A stretch of DNA of 64,000 bases from Pseudomonas quebecensis (GCF_026410085.1 NZ_CP112866.1:4277001-4341000); one strand, 5' to 3'. Shown: positions 40,587-49,567, numbered from the stretch's first letter. Translations and numbers: made by a program. Notes: generated by a model not told the origin, from the sequence alone.

Positions 40587-41225
40587 ATGACTCTAGCCCC
40601 TCCTATCCTCAAGCCACAAGCCGACAAAGGTAGAATCAGGCTGGCAGAGCTTCCAGAGGCATTGAGCCTGAGCATCACTGATAAGTTAGCGCTTAATTCG
40701 CAGGTTTACGCGTTCATCCTGACCGACCCAATACAAGACCCTGAATTTCCAACGTGGTCCGGTTATGACATGCGTCGGCTCAACACCAGTGAATGGCGCG
40801 TTTCGCCCGATGATCCGGAAGATGGGGACTTCTTCCCTCTCAGCGATCTTAAAGTAACCATTCCCAAGGAGACACTCGCGAACTACCTTGGCAAAACCAT
40901 TCACGTGGGTTACTCGACCCGAGGTGAATCCGGCGTAGAGAGCTCATCGACTATTCCACTGACTATCACATCGCGCAGGACCGGAATGCGCACGATATGT
41001 CACATCAACTCCATGACTAAGCTGCCGGGCAATGTCGACAATCCCCAGTATTTTGAGCTCGAAGCAGCCGCGAATGTCGGAGATTTCATTTATTTCAGCC
41101 TGGCAAACCTATGGGTTCTCGTCAAAGGCAGGTATTTTTTCATGGGAGAGGACATCGACGACCAGACGCTGATACTAGAGACCTTGGTCACCGAGCCCCC
41201 CACTGATATTCGGCCACCGGCGTGA
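40587..41225 (+). CDS. Uncharacterised protein with an Ig-like segment
   Basis: 212 residues, no signal peptide, no family I can name. It has a good Shine-Dalgarno sequence (AAGGAG, 40575-40580) and runs to 3 bases before the GntR stop region on the other strand. Residues about 20-130 have alternating beta strands ending in LGKTIHVGYSTRGESGVESSSTIPLTI, which resembles the Ig-like beta-sandwich repeats of large Pseudomonas surface proteins, here as a single copy. Base composition is less GC-rich than neighbours, and AGA/AGG codons occur (GGT AGA ATC AGG near the start). This suggests recent acquisition. Confidence 0.6.
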   Translation: MTLAPPILKPQADKGRIRLAELPEALSLSITDKLALNSQVYAFILTDPIQDPEFPTWSGYDMRRLNTSEWRVSPDDPEDGDFFPLSDLKVTIPKETLANYLGKTIHVGYSTRGESGVESSSTIPLTITSRRTGMRTICHINSMTKLPGNVDNPQYFELEAAANVGDFIYFSLANLWVLVKGRYFFMGEDIDDQTLILETLVTEPPTDIRPPA

Positions 41226-41972
41226 TCAGACAGCCCTTTCAGCCTCTTCATGAGCATGGCGCAGCCGCTCGCGACTGTTGGTCAGGTGCAAACGCATGGC
41301 CGCTCGTGCCGCGTCCGAATCCTGGCGGGCAATCGCCTCGTAGATTTCTTCGTGTTCGCGGCTCAGGCGGTCCATGTAGTGTTGCTGATCATCATGGGCC
41401 AGGCGCGCGGAGTTCAGGCGGGTACGCGGAATGATGCTGGTGCCCAGGTGGGTCATGATGTCGGTGAAGTAGCGGTTGCCGGTGGACAAGGCAATTTCCA
41501 GGTGAAAAGCAAAGTCCGATGCAACCGCATCGCCCGCGTGCGCGGCGCTCTCGTTCAGCGCATCGAGTGCCGCGCGCATGGCCGCCAGTTGCTCATCGTT
41601 GCGACGTAACGCGGCGAGGCCGGCGGATTCCACTTCCAGGCTGATACGCAACTCCAGAATGGCCAGTACATCGCGCAACGTCACCACGGTGGCAGGATCA
41701 ATGCGAAAACCACTGGGGCTGGGCGTATCGAGTACAAAGGTGCCGATGCCATGGCGCGTCTCGACCTGCCCTGCCGCCTGCAGGCGCGAGATGGCTTCGC
41801 GCACCACCGTGCGGCTGACCCCATGGGCTTCCATGATGGCCGACTCGGTAGGCAGTTTATCGCCACGCTTGAGTTGGCCATCGCGGATTTGCTCGGACAA
41901 CACCGTGACCAATTCCTGGGCAAGGCTGCGGCGCTTGCGGGGAAGACGAGGGGCGGTGTTGGCGTTTTCCAT
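41226..41972 (-). CDS. GntR/FadR-family regulator, probable repressor of the galactarate operon
   Basis: 248 residues. N-terminal winged helix (about 12-80; GDKLPTESAIMEAHGVSRTVVREAISRLQAAGQVETRHGIGTFV) and a helical FCD ligand-binding domain with the metal/acid-binding Asp and His residues (DFAFHLEIALSTGNRYF and later YMDRLSREHEEIYEAI). FCD regulators commonly sense sugar acids and related carboxylates. A motif shared between its own promoter and that of kdgD supports control of the operon and autoregulation; this is inference. Confidence 0.85.
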   Translation of the reverse strand: MENANTAPRLPRKRRSLAQELVTVLSEQIRDGQLKRGDKLPTESAIMEAHGVSRTVVREAISRLQAAGQVETRHGIGTFVLDTPSPSGFRIDPATVVTLRDVLAILELRISLEVESAGLAALRRNDEQLAAMRAALDALNESAAHAGDAVASDFAFHLEIALSTGNRYFTDIMTHLGTSIIPRTRLNSARLAHDDQQHYMDRLSREHEEIYEAIARQDSDAARAAMRLHLTNSRERLRHAHEEAERAV

Positions 41973-42021
41973 GATGGATCATCTTTCTCGGCGAACTTGA
42001 GCACGCATCATAGCCCATGGC

Positions 42022-42040
42022 GGTTGTACGATCACCGTCC
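42022..42040. promoter_or_regulatory. Candidate operator upstream of the GntR gene
   Basis: GGTTGTACGATCACCGTCC, sharing GTTGTACGATNAC with the kdgD site at 39120-39137. It lies 50 bases before the GntR start codon. A minus-strand TATGAT at 42012-42007 would be the -10, so the site overlaps the -35 region. Confidence 0.45.
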
Positions 42041-42070
42041 AGTCACGACTTTCATCCCTATCCAGCGCGC

Positions 42071-42103
42071 AAAAAAATGCCCCGACACAGATCGAGGCAT
42101 TTT
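42071..42103 (-). terminator. Rho-independent terminator after sspB
   Basis: AAAATGCC (42074-42081) and GGCATTTT (42096-42103) form the stem; on the minus strand it is followed by seven T. It lies 29 bases after the sspB stop and ends the sspAB transcript. Confidence 0.85.
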
Positions 42104-42131
42104 CTTCAGACACGTCCCGGGACGTAACGGC

Positions 42132-42551
42132 TTACTTGACCACCTTCAGGCTTGGCCGGCCGCTGGGACGCGGTGGCTCGGTACCCGGCGGTGGCAGATC
42201 ATCACCGTCTTCACTGTCGATCGTTTCGTCATCCTCGAAAGGCGACTCCAGATCGAACACCATGCCTTGCCCATTCTCACGGGCATAGATCCCGAGAATG
42301 GCGCCAATCGGCACATAGAGCGTGTGCGGCACACCACCGAAACGCCCTTCGAAACTAACGGCTTCGTTGTCCATATGCAGATGACGCACCGCACTGGGCG
42401 ACACGTTCAGTACAATCTGTCCGTCACTGGCAAAACCCTGCGGTACCTGAACCGCAGGAAATTCGGAATTGACCAGCATGTGCGGGGTGCAATCGTTGTC
42501 CACAATCCACTCATAGAGCGCGCGGACCAGGTAGGGTCGACTGGAGTTCAT
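42132..42551 (-). CDS. sspB: SspB, ClpXP specificity-enhancing factor
   Basis: Adaptor that delivers ssrA-tagged peptides and some other substrates to ClpXP. 139 residues. The folded domain is typical (SSRPYLVRALYEWIVDNDCTPHMLVN, then VPQGFASDGQIVLNVSPSAV). A long acidic linker (DLESPFEDDETIDSEDGDD) leads to the ClpX-binding tail RPSLKVVK. It begins 17 bases after sspA. Confidence 0.96.
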   Translation of the reverse strand: MNSSRPYLVRALYEWIVDNDCTPHMLVNSEFPAVQVPQGFASDGQIVLNVSPSAVRHLHMDNEAVSFEGRFGGVPHTLYVPIGAILGIYARENGQGMVFDLESPFEDDETIDSEDGDDLPPPGTEPPRPSGRPSLKVVK

Positions 42552-42568
42552 CAGCGGCTCCTTAAGCC

Positions 42569-43186
42569 TTAGCGCATATCGCGTTCGACACCAGACAGAC
42601 TCGCCTGGAAAGCCTCACGCGCAAACTGGCGCTCCATGTAATCAAGCAACGGCTTGGCCGGCCGTGGCAGTTCAATGCCCAGAATCGGCAAGCGCCAGAG
42701 TATGGGTAATAGGCAGCAATCGACCAGGCTTTGTTCCTCGCTGAGGAAAAAAGGCTTGTCGGCGAACAGTGGCGAAACGCCGGTCAGGCTTTCGCGCAAT
42801 TCCTTGCGCGCCACAACACGGGCCGCCTCTTTGCTGCGCGAATCCAGGATCACATCCACCAGCCCGCACCAGTCACGTTGGATCCGATGGATCAGCAGGC
42901 GGCTGTTGGCACGCGCCACCGGGTACACCGGCAACAAAGGCGGATGAGGGTAACGCTCATCCAGATATTCCATCACCACGGTTGACTCCCACAACGCCAG
43001 GTCACGATCGACCAGGGTGGGCAAGCTGCCGTAAGGGTTCACTTCGATCAGTTTCGGTGGATGGCGTCCTGCCTCCACACTGATGATCTCGGCGCTGACA
43101 CCCTTCTCTGCGAGCACGATGCGTACTCGGTGGGAATAGTGGTCGGCGGGGTCGGAGTAACAGGCCAACCGATTGGTCACGCCCAT
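42569..43186 (-). CDS. sspA: SspA, stringent starvation protein A
   Basis: RNA polymerase-associated protein of glutathione S-transferase fold that alters promoter choice in stationary phase. 205 residues. The thioredoxin-like N-terminus ([24 protein letters not shown]) and [32 protein letters not shown] are diagnostic. It lies between petC and sspB, the order also known in P. aeruginosa. Confidence 0.95.
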   Translation of the reverse strand: MGVTNRLACYSDPADHYSHRVRIVLAEKGVSAEIISVEAGRHPPKLIEVNPYGSLPTLVDRDLALWESTVVMEYLDERYPHPPLLPVYPVARANSRLLIHRIQRDWCGLVDVILDSRSKEAARVVARKELRESLTGVSPLFADKPFFLSEEQSLVDCCLLPILWRLPILGIELPRPAKPLLDYMERQFAREAFQASLSGVERDMR

Positions 43187-43231
43187 GGCGGTCCTCCTCG
43201 CTTGTTGAAATTATCGAAAGCTCAAAAACGA

Positions 43232-43302
43232 GCGCGCCCAGAGAGCCTCTCTGCAGGACCTGATGACAGATCGCTACGGTTCAGAGAGGCCGCTGGGCGC
43301 GC
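43232..43302 (-). terminator. Long stem-loop between petC and sspA
   Basis: Outer arms GCGCGCCCAG (43232-43241) and CTGGGCGCGC (43293-43302), and inner arms GCCTCTCTG (43245-43253) and CAGAGAGGC (43282-43290). On the minus strand TCGTTTTTGAG follows. This fits a terminator for petABC, but the size and inner loop are larger than needed, so a structured 3' UTR is possible. Confidence 0.6.
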
Positions 43303-43331
43303 AAGATTAACAGCAATTGCTTACGGTTGGA

Positions 43332-44114
43332 TCAATGCACATCCTTCCAGTATTCGCGTTTGAGCAGATAGGCGAATACAAAGAAGAAAGCCAGGTACAA
43401 CAATACATAGGTACCGATGCGCTGATGCTGCAGTTTAACCGGGTTGGCCGAGTAAGCCAGGAAGGTCACGAGGTTCTTGACCTTCTCGTCAAACTGCTCC
43501 TCGTTAAGCGCGCCGGTCTTCGGCACGATGGTCAGTTGATCGCAGGCCTCATGGGTCAGAGGCGTTCCGGTCAACGGATCATATTGCTTCTTGCCGTTCT
43601 CAACGACCTGAACCTGCTTGCATCCTACCACTTGGCGACCCTGCAGGCCGACCAGAACGTTAGGCATGCCCACGTTCGGGAAGACTTTGTTGTTCACACC
43701 CCAGGGGCGCGTCGGATCTTCGTAGAATGATTTGAGGTAGCCGTAGAGCCAATCGGTACCGCGCACACGAGCGACCAGTGTCAGGTCGGGCGGTGCGGCG
43801 CCGAACCAGGCCTTGGCATCGGCGGGTTTCATCCCGATATTCATGTGGTCGCCGATCTTGGCCCCTGTGAACACCAATTTCTCCAGCATCATCTCGTGAG
43901 GGATGCCCAGGTCATCGGCGACTCGCTCATAGCGCTGGAACTTGGCGCTGTGGCAGCCCATGCAGTAGTTGGCGAACGTCCGCGCACCGTCCTGCATGGC
44001 GGCTTTGTCGGACACGTCAATGTCGACCTTTTCCAGTTCCGGGCCGCCATGTTCGGCAGCGAAGGACAGCAGCGGCAGTGCCGCAAGCATTAATGCAACG
44101 AATAATTTTTTCAT
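43332..44114 (-). CDS. petC: Cytochrome c1 of the bc1 complex
   Basis: Haem c subunit of complex III, passing electrons from the Rieske protein to cytochrome c. 260 residues: signal peptide (about 1-19, LFVALMLAALPLLSFA), haem-binding CMGCH motif in NYCMGCHSAKF, axial Met in the middle region, and a C-terminal membrane anchor (YVLLYLAFFFVFAYLL). The start shares one base with the cytochrome b stop. Confidence 0.97.
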   Translation of the reverse strand: MKKLFVALMLAALPLLSFAAEHGGPELEKVDIDVSDKAAMQDGARTFANYCMGCHSAKFQRYERVADDLGIPHEMMLEKLVFTGAKIGDHMNIGMKPADAKAWFGAAPPDLTLVARVRGTDWLYGYLKSFYEDPTRPWGVNNKVFPNVGMPNVLVGLQGRQVVGCKQVQVVENGKKQYDPLTGTPLTHEACDQLTIVPKTGALNEEQFDEKVKNLVTFLAYSANPVKLQHQRIGTYVLLYLAFFFVFAYLLKREYWKDVH

Positions 44115-45325
44115 CAGCCAGTCACCCTTTCCGGAACCGGTTTGGTCTTCTCGAGCCGGGTATAGAACGGCATCAGAATGAAGTAGGCGAAGTACAGGAA
44201 GGTGCAGACCTGCGACAGCAACGTCCGTTCAGGCGTTGGCGCCAGCACACCCAGGACACCCAGGATCACGAAGGCGATACAGAACACCCACAGCCAGATC
44301 TTGCTCAGCCAACCCTTGTAGCGCATGGACTTGACCGGGCTTCGGTCGAGCCAGGGCAGCACGAACAGCACCGCGATGGCCGCACCCATGGCGATTACGC
44401 CCATGAGTTTGTCGGGGATCGCCCGCAGGATCGCGTAGAACGGCGTGAAGTACCAGACAGGCGCGATATGCTCAGGTGTCTTGAAGGCGTTCGCCTGTTC
44501 GAAGTTAGGCTTCTCCAGGAAATAACCGCCCATCTCCGGGAAAAAGAACACGATCGAGCAGAATACGAACAGGAACACGACCACGCCGACAATGTCTTTG
44601 ACGGTGTAGTAAGGGTGGAACGGAATGCCATCCAGCGGGATGCCGTTCTCGTCCTTGTGCTTCTTGATATCCACGCCATCGGGGTTGTTGGACCCCACTT
44701 CGTGCAGCGCCAGGATGTGCAGCACCACCAGGCCCAGGATCACAATCGGCAGGGCCACTACGTGCAAGGCGAAGAAGCGGTTCAGGGTGATGCCGGAGAT
44801 CAGGTAGTCACCGCGGATCCACTGGGTCAGGTCGTTGCCGATCACAGGGATCGCGCCAAACAGCGAGATAATCACCTGAGCGCCCCAGTACGACATCTGG
44901 CCCCACGGCAGCAGATACCCCATGAAGGCTTCGGCCATCAGCGCCAGGTAAATCAGCATGCCGAAGACCCATACCAGCTCGCGGGGCTTCTGGTAGGAAC
45001 CGTAGAGCAGGCCACGGAACATGTGCAGGTAGACCACGATGAAAAACGCCGAAGCGCCGGTGGAGTGCAACAGACGCAGGATCGAGCCGTACTCGACGTC
45101 GCGCATGATGTATTCGACCGAGGCAAACGCCTCTTCCGCCGACGGGTTATAGCTCATCGTCAACCACACGCCGGTGACGATCTGGTTGACCAGCACCAGC
45201 AGCGCCAGGGACCCGAAGAAGTAGAAGAAATTGAAGTTTTTTGGGGCGTAGTATTTGCTGAGATGGTCTTCCCACATTTTAGTGGCGGGGAAACGCGCAT
45301 CCACCCAATCCATGAACTTGCTCAT
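44114..45325 (-). CDS. petB: Cytochrome b of the bc1 complex
   Basis: Membrane core of complex III with two b haems and both quinone sites. 403 residues from the ATG at 45325 (MSKFMDWVD); a GTG one codon upstream is less likely. Eight membrane spans. Paired haem His residues lie in FFIVVYLHMFRGLLY and FALHVVALPIVILGLVVLHILALH, and the Qo motif PEWY appears in the variant PVWYFTPFY. It overlaps petA and petC by one base each. Confidence 0.97.
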   Translation of the reverse strand: MSKFMDWVDARFPATKMWEDHLSKYYAPKNFNFFYFFGSLALLVLVNQIVTGVWLTMSYNPSAEEAFASVEYIMRDVEYGSILRLLHSTGASAFFIVVYLHMFRGLLYGSYQKPRELVWVFGMLIYLALMAEAFMGYLLPWGQMSYWGAQVIISLFGAIPVIGNDLTQWIRGDYLISGITLNRFFALHVVALPIVILGLVVLHILALHEVGSNNPDGVDIKKHKDENGIPLDGIPFHPYYTVKDIVGVVVFLFVFCSIVFFFPEMGGYFLEKPNFEQANAFKTPEHIAPVWYFTPFYAILRAIPDKLMGVIAMGAAIAVLFVLPWLDRSPVKSMRYKGWLSKIWLWVFCIAFVILGVLGVLAPTPERTLLSQVCTFLYFAYFILMPFYTRLEKTKPVPERVTG

Positions 45326-45918
45326 CACGCGTTCTCCTTATCGAGGCCAATGACAATAAGGTCGTCAGTTTCGTAGGTGTGCGGTGGCACGGGCAGGTTC
45401 AATGGAGCAGGCTGAGACTTGTAGACACGACCGGCAAGGTCATAGTGAGAACCGTGGCACGGGCAGAAATACCCGCCGACCCAGTCCTTGCCCAGATCGA
45501 CAGGGGCTACTTCCGGGCGGAAAGTAGGCGAGCAACCCAAGTGGGTACACAGTCCGACCAGCAGCAGAATCTCTGGCTTGATCGAACGGGCTTCGTTTTT
45601 GGCGTAGGCGGGTTGGTCGGATTTCTCGGATTTCGGGTCAGACAGCTGGCCTTCGATCTTTTTCAGATTTCCCAGGATTTCCTCGGTACGACGAACAATG
45701 AATACCGGCTGGCCGCGCCATTCAGCAATCATCTGCTGGCCTGGCTCGATCTTGCTGACATTCACTTTCACCGGTGCACCTGCGGCTTTCGCCTTGGCAC
45801 TGGGAAACCATGACCCCACGAACGGGACCGCAGCCCCCACCGCTCCTGCAGCACCCACCACGGATGTGGCTGCTACCAAGAAGCGACGCCGGCCTGCATT
45901 CACGCCGTCATTGCTCAT
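45325..45918 (-). CDS. petA: Rieske iron-sulphur subunit of the bc1 complex
   Basis: Takes electrons from ubiquinol at the Qo site. 197 residues. A twin-arginine-like N-terminus (GRRRFLVAATSVVGAAGAVGAAVPFVGSW) serves as membrane anchor. The 2Fe-2S ligands are in CTHLGCSP and CPCHGSHYD. First gene of petABC, behind a 266-base gap that carries the ribosomal operon terminator and presumably the pet promoter. Confidence 0.98.
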   Translation of the reverse strand: MSNDGVNAGRRRFLVAATSVVGAAGAVGAAVPFVGSWFPSAKAKAAGAPVKVNVSKIEPGQQMIAEWRGQPVFIVRRTEEILGNLKKIEGQLSDPKSEKSDQPAYAKNEARSIKPEILLLVGLCTHLGCSPTFRPEVAPVDLGKDWVGGYFCPCHGSHYDLAGRVYKSQPAPLNLPVPPHTYETDDLIVIGLDKENA

Positions 45919-46133
45919 TCAGTCCTCTCCCATCAGCTTTTTGGCCTGTTAAATCAGGCGTCTACTAAGTATTAAATCTGAACTTATAAAAATTTTGCCG
46001 AATGGTAATGAAAAGCCCCACCTCTGACAAGGGAATTACCCGGAGCTCCGGCTCCAGGCCTTGTAGTATAGGGGGTCTACGGATGTGGCAAGTTGTCACG
46101 GCGATTTTTATGCACAAATCGCGGGCAATAAAA

Positions 46134-46164
46134 AACGCCCAGCTCCGTAAGGAGGCTGGGCGTT
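46134..46164 (-). terminator. Rho-independent terminator after rpsI
   Basis: ACGCCCAGCTCC pairs with GGAGGCTGGGCGT, with one bulged base and a GTAA loop. On the minus strand six T follow. It lies 20 bases after the rpsI stop. Confidence 0.88.
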
Positions 46165-46184
46165 CTTGTGGAACGTAAAGCGAA

Positions 46185-46577
46185 TTAACGCTTCGAGTAC
46201 TGCGGACGCTTACGCGCTTTACGCAGACCGACTTTCTTACGTTCTACTTCACGGGCATCACGAGTCACGAAGCCAGCTTTGCGCAGAGCGCCACGCAGGG
46301 TTTCGTCGTACTGCATCAGAGCGCGAGTGATACCGTGGCGGATTGCGCCAGCTTGACCACTTACACCGCCACCGATAACGGTGACGTAGATGTCGAACTT
46401 TTCAACGGTCTCGGTCAGTTCCAGCGGCTGACGAACTACCATGCGGGCAGTTTCGCGGCCGAAGAAGTTGTCCAGGGAGCGGTTGTTGATCGAGATGTTA
46501 CCAGTGCCCGGACGCAGGAAAACGCGTGCGGTTGCGGTTTTGCGACGGCCAGTGCCGTAATTTTGAGTCGCCGACAT
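46185..46577 (-). CDS. rpsI: Ribosomal protein S9
   Basis: 30S subunit protein whose C-terminal tail reaches the P-site tRNA. 130 residues. The S9 signature [19 protein letters not shown] is intact, and the basic tail ends in [11 protein letters not shown]. It follows rplM by 14 bases, the standard L13-S9 operon. Confidence 0.99.
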
Positions 46578-46591
46578 AATGAACTATTCCG

Positions 46592-47020
46592 TTAAAACTT
46601 CAGTTCTTGGGGCTGCTGAGCAGCATGAGGGTGGACAGCGCCCGCATAGACTTTCAGCTTGCGAAACATATCGCGACCCAGTGGGCCCTTCGGCAGCATG
46701 CCTTTGACCGCGATTTCGATCGGGGCTTCAGGCTTCTTGGAAATCAGGCCTTCAAAGTTGGAAGACTTGATACCGCCTGGGAAACCGGAGTGACGGTAGT
46801 ACATTTTGTCTTGCGCTTTGTTGCCGGTAACACGTACCTGCTCAGCGTTGATGATCACGATGTAGTCACCGGTGTCAACGTGAGGGGTGTACTCAGGCTT
46901 GTGCTTGCCACGCAGACGGCTGGCGACTTCAGTGGCCAGACGACCCAGGGTCTGACCAGCGGCGTCGACGACAAACCAGTCGCGCTGAACTGTTTCCGGT
47001 TTTGCAGTAAAAGTTGTCAT
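46592..47020 (-). CDS. rplM: Ribosomal protein L13
   Basis: Early-assembling 50S protein. 142 residues. The family segments [37 protein letters not shown] and the signature [30 protein letters not shown] are present. First gene of rplM-rpsI. The region upstream (47021-47269) must hold its promoter; I do not see a clear consensus. Confidence 0.99.
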   Translation of the reverse strand: MTTFTAKPETVQRDWFVVDAAGQTLGRLATEVASRLRGKHKPEYTPHVDTGDYIVIINAEQVRVTGNKAQDKMYYRHSGFPGGIKSSNFEGLISKKPEAPIEIAVKGMLPKGPLGRDMFRKLKVYAGAVHPHAAQQPQELKF

Positions 47021-47269
47021 TCTTTAATAGCCTCAGGGGCCGCCCTGTAAATTAGACGGCGGATCTTACTGAATAGTGCGTACTTTGACAAGTCAAAGGC
47101 AGCCGGATACAGACGCTATCGGGGGCTCGGGTCAGCGCGTCCGTTCAACGGCAAGATTCTTCGGCAGGCGGCGCATCACTTCCACTGCAGAAAGAGGTGG
47201 GCAATTATGCAGATTGCGAAAAAAAATTCAACCTGCTTTTATGATTGTTTTCCCCGACAGGAGTACCCG

Positions 47270-48310
47270 ATGGATTATCGACAGCTGGGCCGTACGGATC
47301 TGAACGTGAGCGCGATAGCCTTGGGCACCATGACCTGGGGCGAGCAGAACAGCGAGGCAGAGGCCTTCGCGCAGATTGAGCGAGCCAAGGCCGCGGGGAT
47401 CAACTTCCTCGACACCGCGGAAATGTACCCGGTGCCTCCCAAGGCCGATACCTATGCCACCACCGAACGCTACATCGGTCGTTACTTCAAGAGCCGTGGC
47501 GACCGCGCCGACTGGATCCTGGCCAGCAAGATCGCCGGCCCCGGCAACACCATCGACTACATCCGCGACGGCTACCTGCGCCATAACCGCAAACACATCG
47601 TCGACGCACTGGACGCCAGCCTCAAACGCCTGCAGACCGACTGGATCGACCTGTACCAGTTGCACTGGCCGGAGCGCAGCACCAACTTCTTCGGCCAATT
47701 GAGCTACAAGCACAAGGACGAAGACGACCTCACGCCGCTTGAGGAAACCCTCGAAGCGCTGGACGAACAGGTCAAGGCCGGCAAGATCCGTCACATCGGT
47801 CTGTCCAATGAAACCCCGTGGGGCACCATGAAATTCCTGGCCCTGGCCGAAGCCCGGGGCTGGACGCGCGCGGTGTCGATCCAGAACCCGTACAACCTGC
47901 TCAACCGCAGCTTTGAAGTGGGCCTGGCGGAAGTCGCGATTCGCGAACAATGCGGCCTGCTGGCCTACTCGCCCCTGGCGTTCGGCATGCTCAGCGGCAA
48001 ATATGAAAACGGTGCCCGCCCGGCTAAGGCCCGCCTGACCGAATACAGCCGTTTCAGCCGCTACTTCAACCCGCAGTCGGAGGCGGCGTGCAGCCGTTAT
48101 GTGGCACTGGCGCGTGAGCATGGCCTGGACCCGGCGCAGATGGCATTGGCATTTGTGACCCAGCAACCGTTCGTGACCAGCAACATTATTGGCGCAACGT
48201 CGCTGGAGCAACTGGACAGCAACATCGCCAGTGCAGATCTGAAGCTGTCGAAGGAAGTACTGGAAGGGATTGAGGCAATTCAGAAGGATCATCCGAATCC
48301 GGCGCCTTGA
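47270..48310 (+). CDS. NADP(H)-dependent aldo-keto reductase, Tas-like
   Basis: 346 residues from the ATG at 47270, behind ACAGGAG. TIM-barrel oxidoreductase of the AKR superfamily. The catalytic tetrad is recognisable: Asp and Tyr in FLDTAEMYP, Lys in ILASKIAG, and His in YQLHWPER. Length and the YKHKDEDDLTPLEETLEAL segment fit the Tas subfamily. The physiological substrate is unknown. It follows rplM on the other strand, as in P. aeruginosa. Confidence 0.93.
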   Translation: MDYRQLGRTDLNVSAIALGTMTWGEQNSEAEAFAQIERAKAAGINFLDTAEMYPVPPKADTYATTERYIGRYFKSRGDRADWILASKIAGPGNTIDYIRDGYLRHNRKHIVDALDASLKRLQTDWIDLYQLHWPERSTNFFGQLSYKHKDEDDLTPLEETLEALDEQVKAGKIRHIGLSNETPWGTMKFLALAEARGWTRAVSIQNPYNLLNRSFEVGLAEVAIREQCGLLAYSPLAFGMLSGKYENGARPAKARLTEYSRFSRYFNPQSEAACSRYVALAREHGLDPAQMALAFVTQQPFVTSNIIGATSLEQLDSNIASADLKLSKEVLEGIEAIQKDHPNPAP

Positions 48311-48320
48311 TCGATCTGTA

Positions 48321-48410
48321 GACCGCTATCGGGGGCAAGTCGAATCGTCGCACCGCCCCTCCCACACTTGGAATGCATTCCAATGTGGGAGGGGGCTTGC
48401 CCCCGATGAC
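48321..48410. repeat. REP doublet, left copy with an interrupted palindrome
   Basis: The right copy (48385-48407) is a full REP. The left copy begins GCTATCGGGGGCAAG, then has about 15 unrelated bases (TCGAATCGTCGCACC) before CCCCTCCCACAC. It lies in the 120-base gap between the aldo-keto reductase and acyl-CoA dehydrogenase genes, whose stops converge there. Confidence 0.85.
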
Positions 48411-48430
48411 GCATTCAAGACCAGCAAAAA

Positions 48431-49567
48431 TCAAAGCGACCGCGCAATGATCTCCTTCATGATCTCGTTGGTCCCCGCATAAATCCGCTGCACCCGCGCA
48501 TCCGCCCAGGCGCGGGCAATCGGGTACTCCCACATGAACCCGTAGCCGCCGTGCAACTGCACGCACTCGTCGAGCACCTTGCATTGCAGGTCCGTGGCCC
48601 AGTACTTGGCCATCGCCGCCGTAGGCACATCCAGCTTGCCTTCCAGGTGTAACGCCATGCACTGGTCGACGAATACACGGCCGATCTGAATCTCCGTAGC
48701 CATTTCGGCCAGTTTGAAACGGGTGTTCTGGAAGTCGGCGATCGCCTTGCCGAATGCCTTGCGCTCACGGGTGTATTGCAGGGTCCACGCCAACGCCGCC
48801 TCGGCGGACGACAACGCGCCAATCGCCACGGTCAGGCGCTCCTGGGGCAATTCCTGCATCAGGTAGGCGAAGCCCATGCCGGCCTGGCCCAACAGGTTTT
48901 CCTTGGGCACCCGCACATCCTGGAAAAACAGCTCCGAGGTGTCCTGGGCCTTCATGCCCACCTTCTCCAGGCGCTTGCCCTTGGCGAAGCCCGGCGTATC
49001 GGCCTCTACCAGAAACAGGCTGGTGCCCTTGGCGCCGGCCTTGGGGTCGGTCTTGGCCACCACGATCACCAGGTCGGCGAGATAGCCGTTGGTAATAAAC
49101 GTCTTGGAGCCGTTGATCACATACTCATCGCCATCAAGCACGGCGCTGGTCTTGACCCCTTGCAGGTCGGACCCGGCGCCGGGTTCGGTCATCGCAATGG
49201 CGGTGACCATCTCGCCGCTGATCAATTTGGGCAGGTATTTATGCTTCAGCGCCTCACTGCCGTAATGCAGGATGTACGGCGCAACAATGTCCGAATGCAG
49301 GGAGAACCCGATCCCGGTCAGGCCCAGCCGGCCGATCTCCTCGATCACCACGGCGCTGTAGAGAAAGTCAGCGTCGAGGCCGCCGTAGGCTTGCGGCAGA
49401 TGAGAGCACAGCAAGCCCGCCTCACCCGCCTTTCTCCACAGGCTGCGGTCGATATAGCCCTGCTTTTCCCATTGGCCATGGAAAGGCACGGCGTCTTTTT
49501 CGAGAAAAGTGCGCACGCTCTCGCGAAACAGTTCGTGGTCTGGACTGAACAAGGTTCTCGGGATCAT
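48431..49567 (-). CDS. Acyl-CoA dehydrogenase
   Basis: FAD enzyme that introduces a 2,3 double bond into an acyl-CoA. 378 residues from the ATG at 49567 (MIPRTLFSPDHELF). Signatures AMTEPGAGSDLQGVKTSA and QLHGGYGFMWEYPIARAWADARVQ are present. The position of the usual MCAD base reads YAGTNE (Ala, not Glu), so the base is probably the Glu in LPQERLTVAIG, as in isovaleryl- and long-chain types. It is divergent from the GlxA-type regulator, which may control it. Confidence 0.93.
   Translation of the reverse strand: MIPRTLFSPDHELFRESVRTFLEKDAVPFHGQWEKQGYIDRSLWRKAGEAGLLCSHLPQAYGGLDADFLYSAVVIEEIGRLGLTGIGFSLHSDIVAPYILHYGSEALKHKYLPKLISGEMVTAIAMTEPGAGSDLQGVKTSAVLDGDEYVINGSKTFITNGYLADLVIVVAKTDPKAGAKGTSLFLVEADTPGFAKGKRLEKVGMKAQDTSELFFQDVRVPKENLLGQAGMGFAYLMQELPQERLTVAIGALSSAEAALAWTLQYTRERKAFGKAIADFQNTRFKLAEMATEIQIGRVFVDQCMALHLEGKLDVPTAAMAKYWATDLQCKVLDECVQLHGGYGFMWEYPIARAWADARVQRIYAGTNEIMKEIIARSL

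Noticed and set aside
44078..45376. 432-codon frame antisense to cytochrome b
   Set aside because: Its His/Gln/Asp-rich composition is typical of reverse-strand shadows; the petABC genes are certain.
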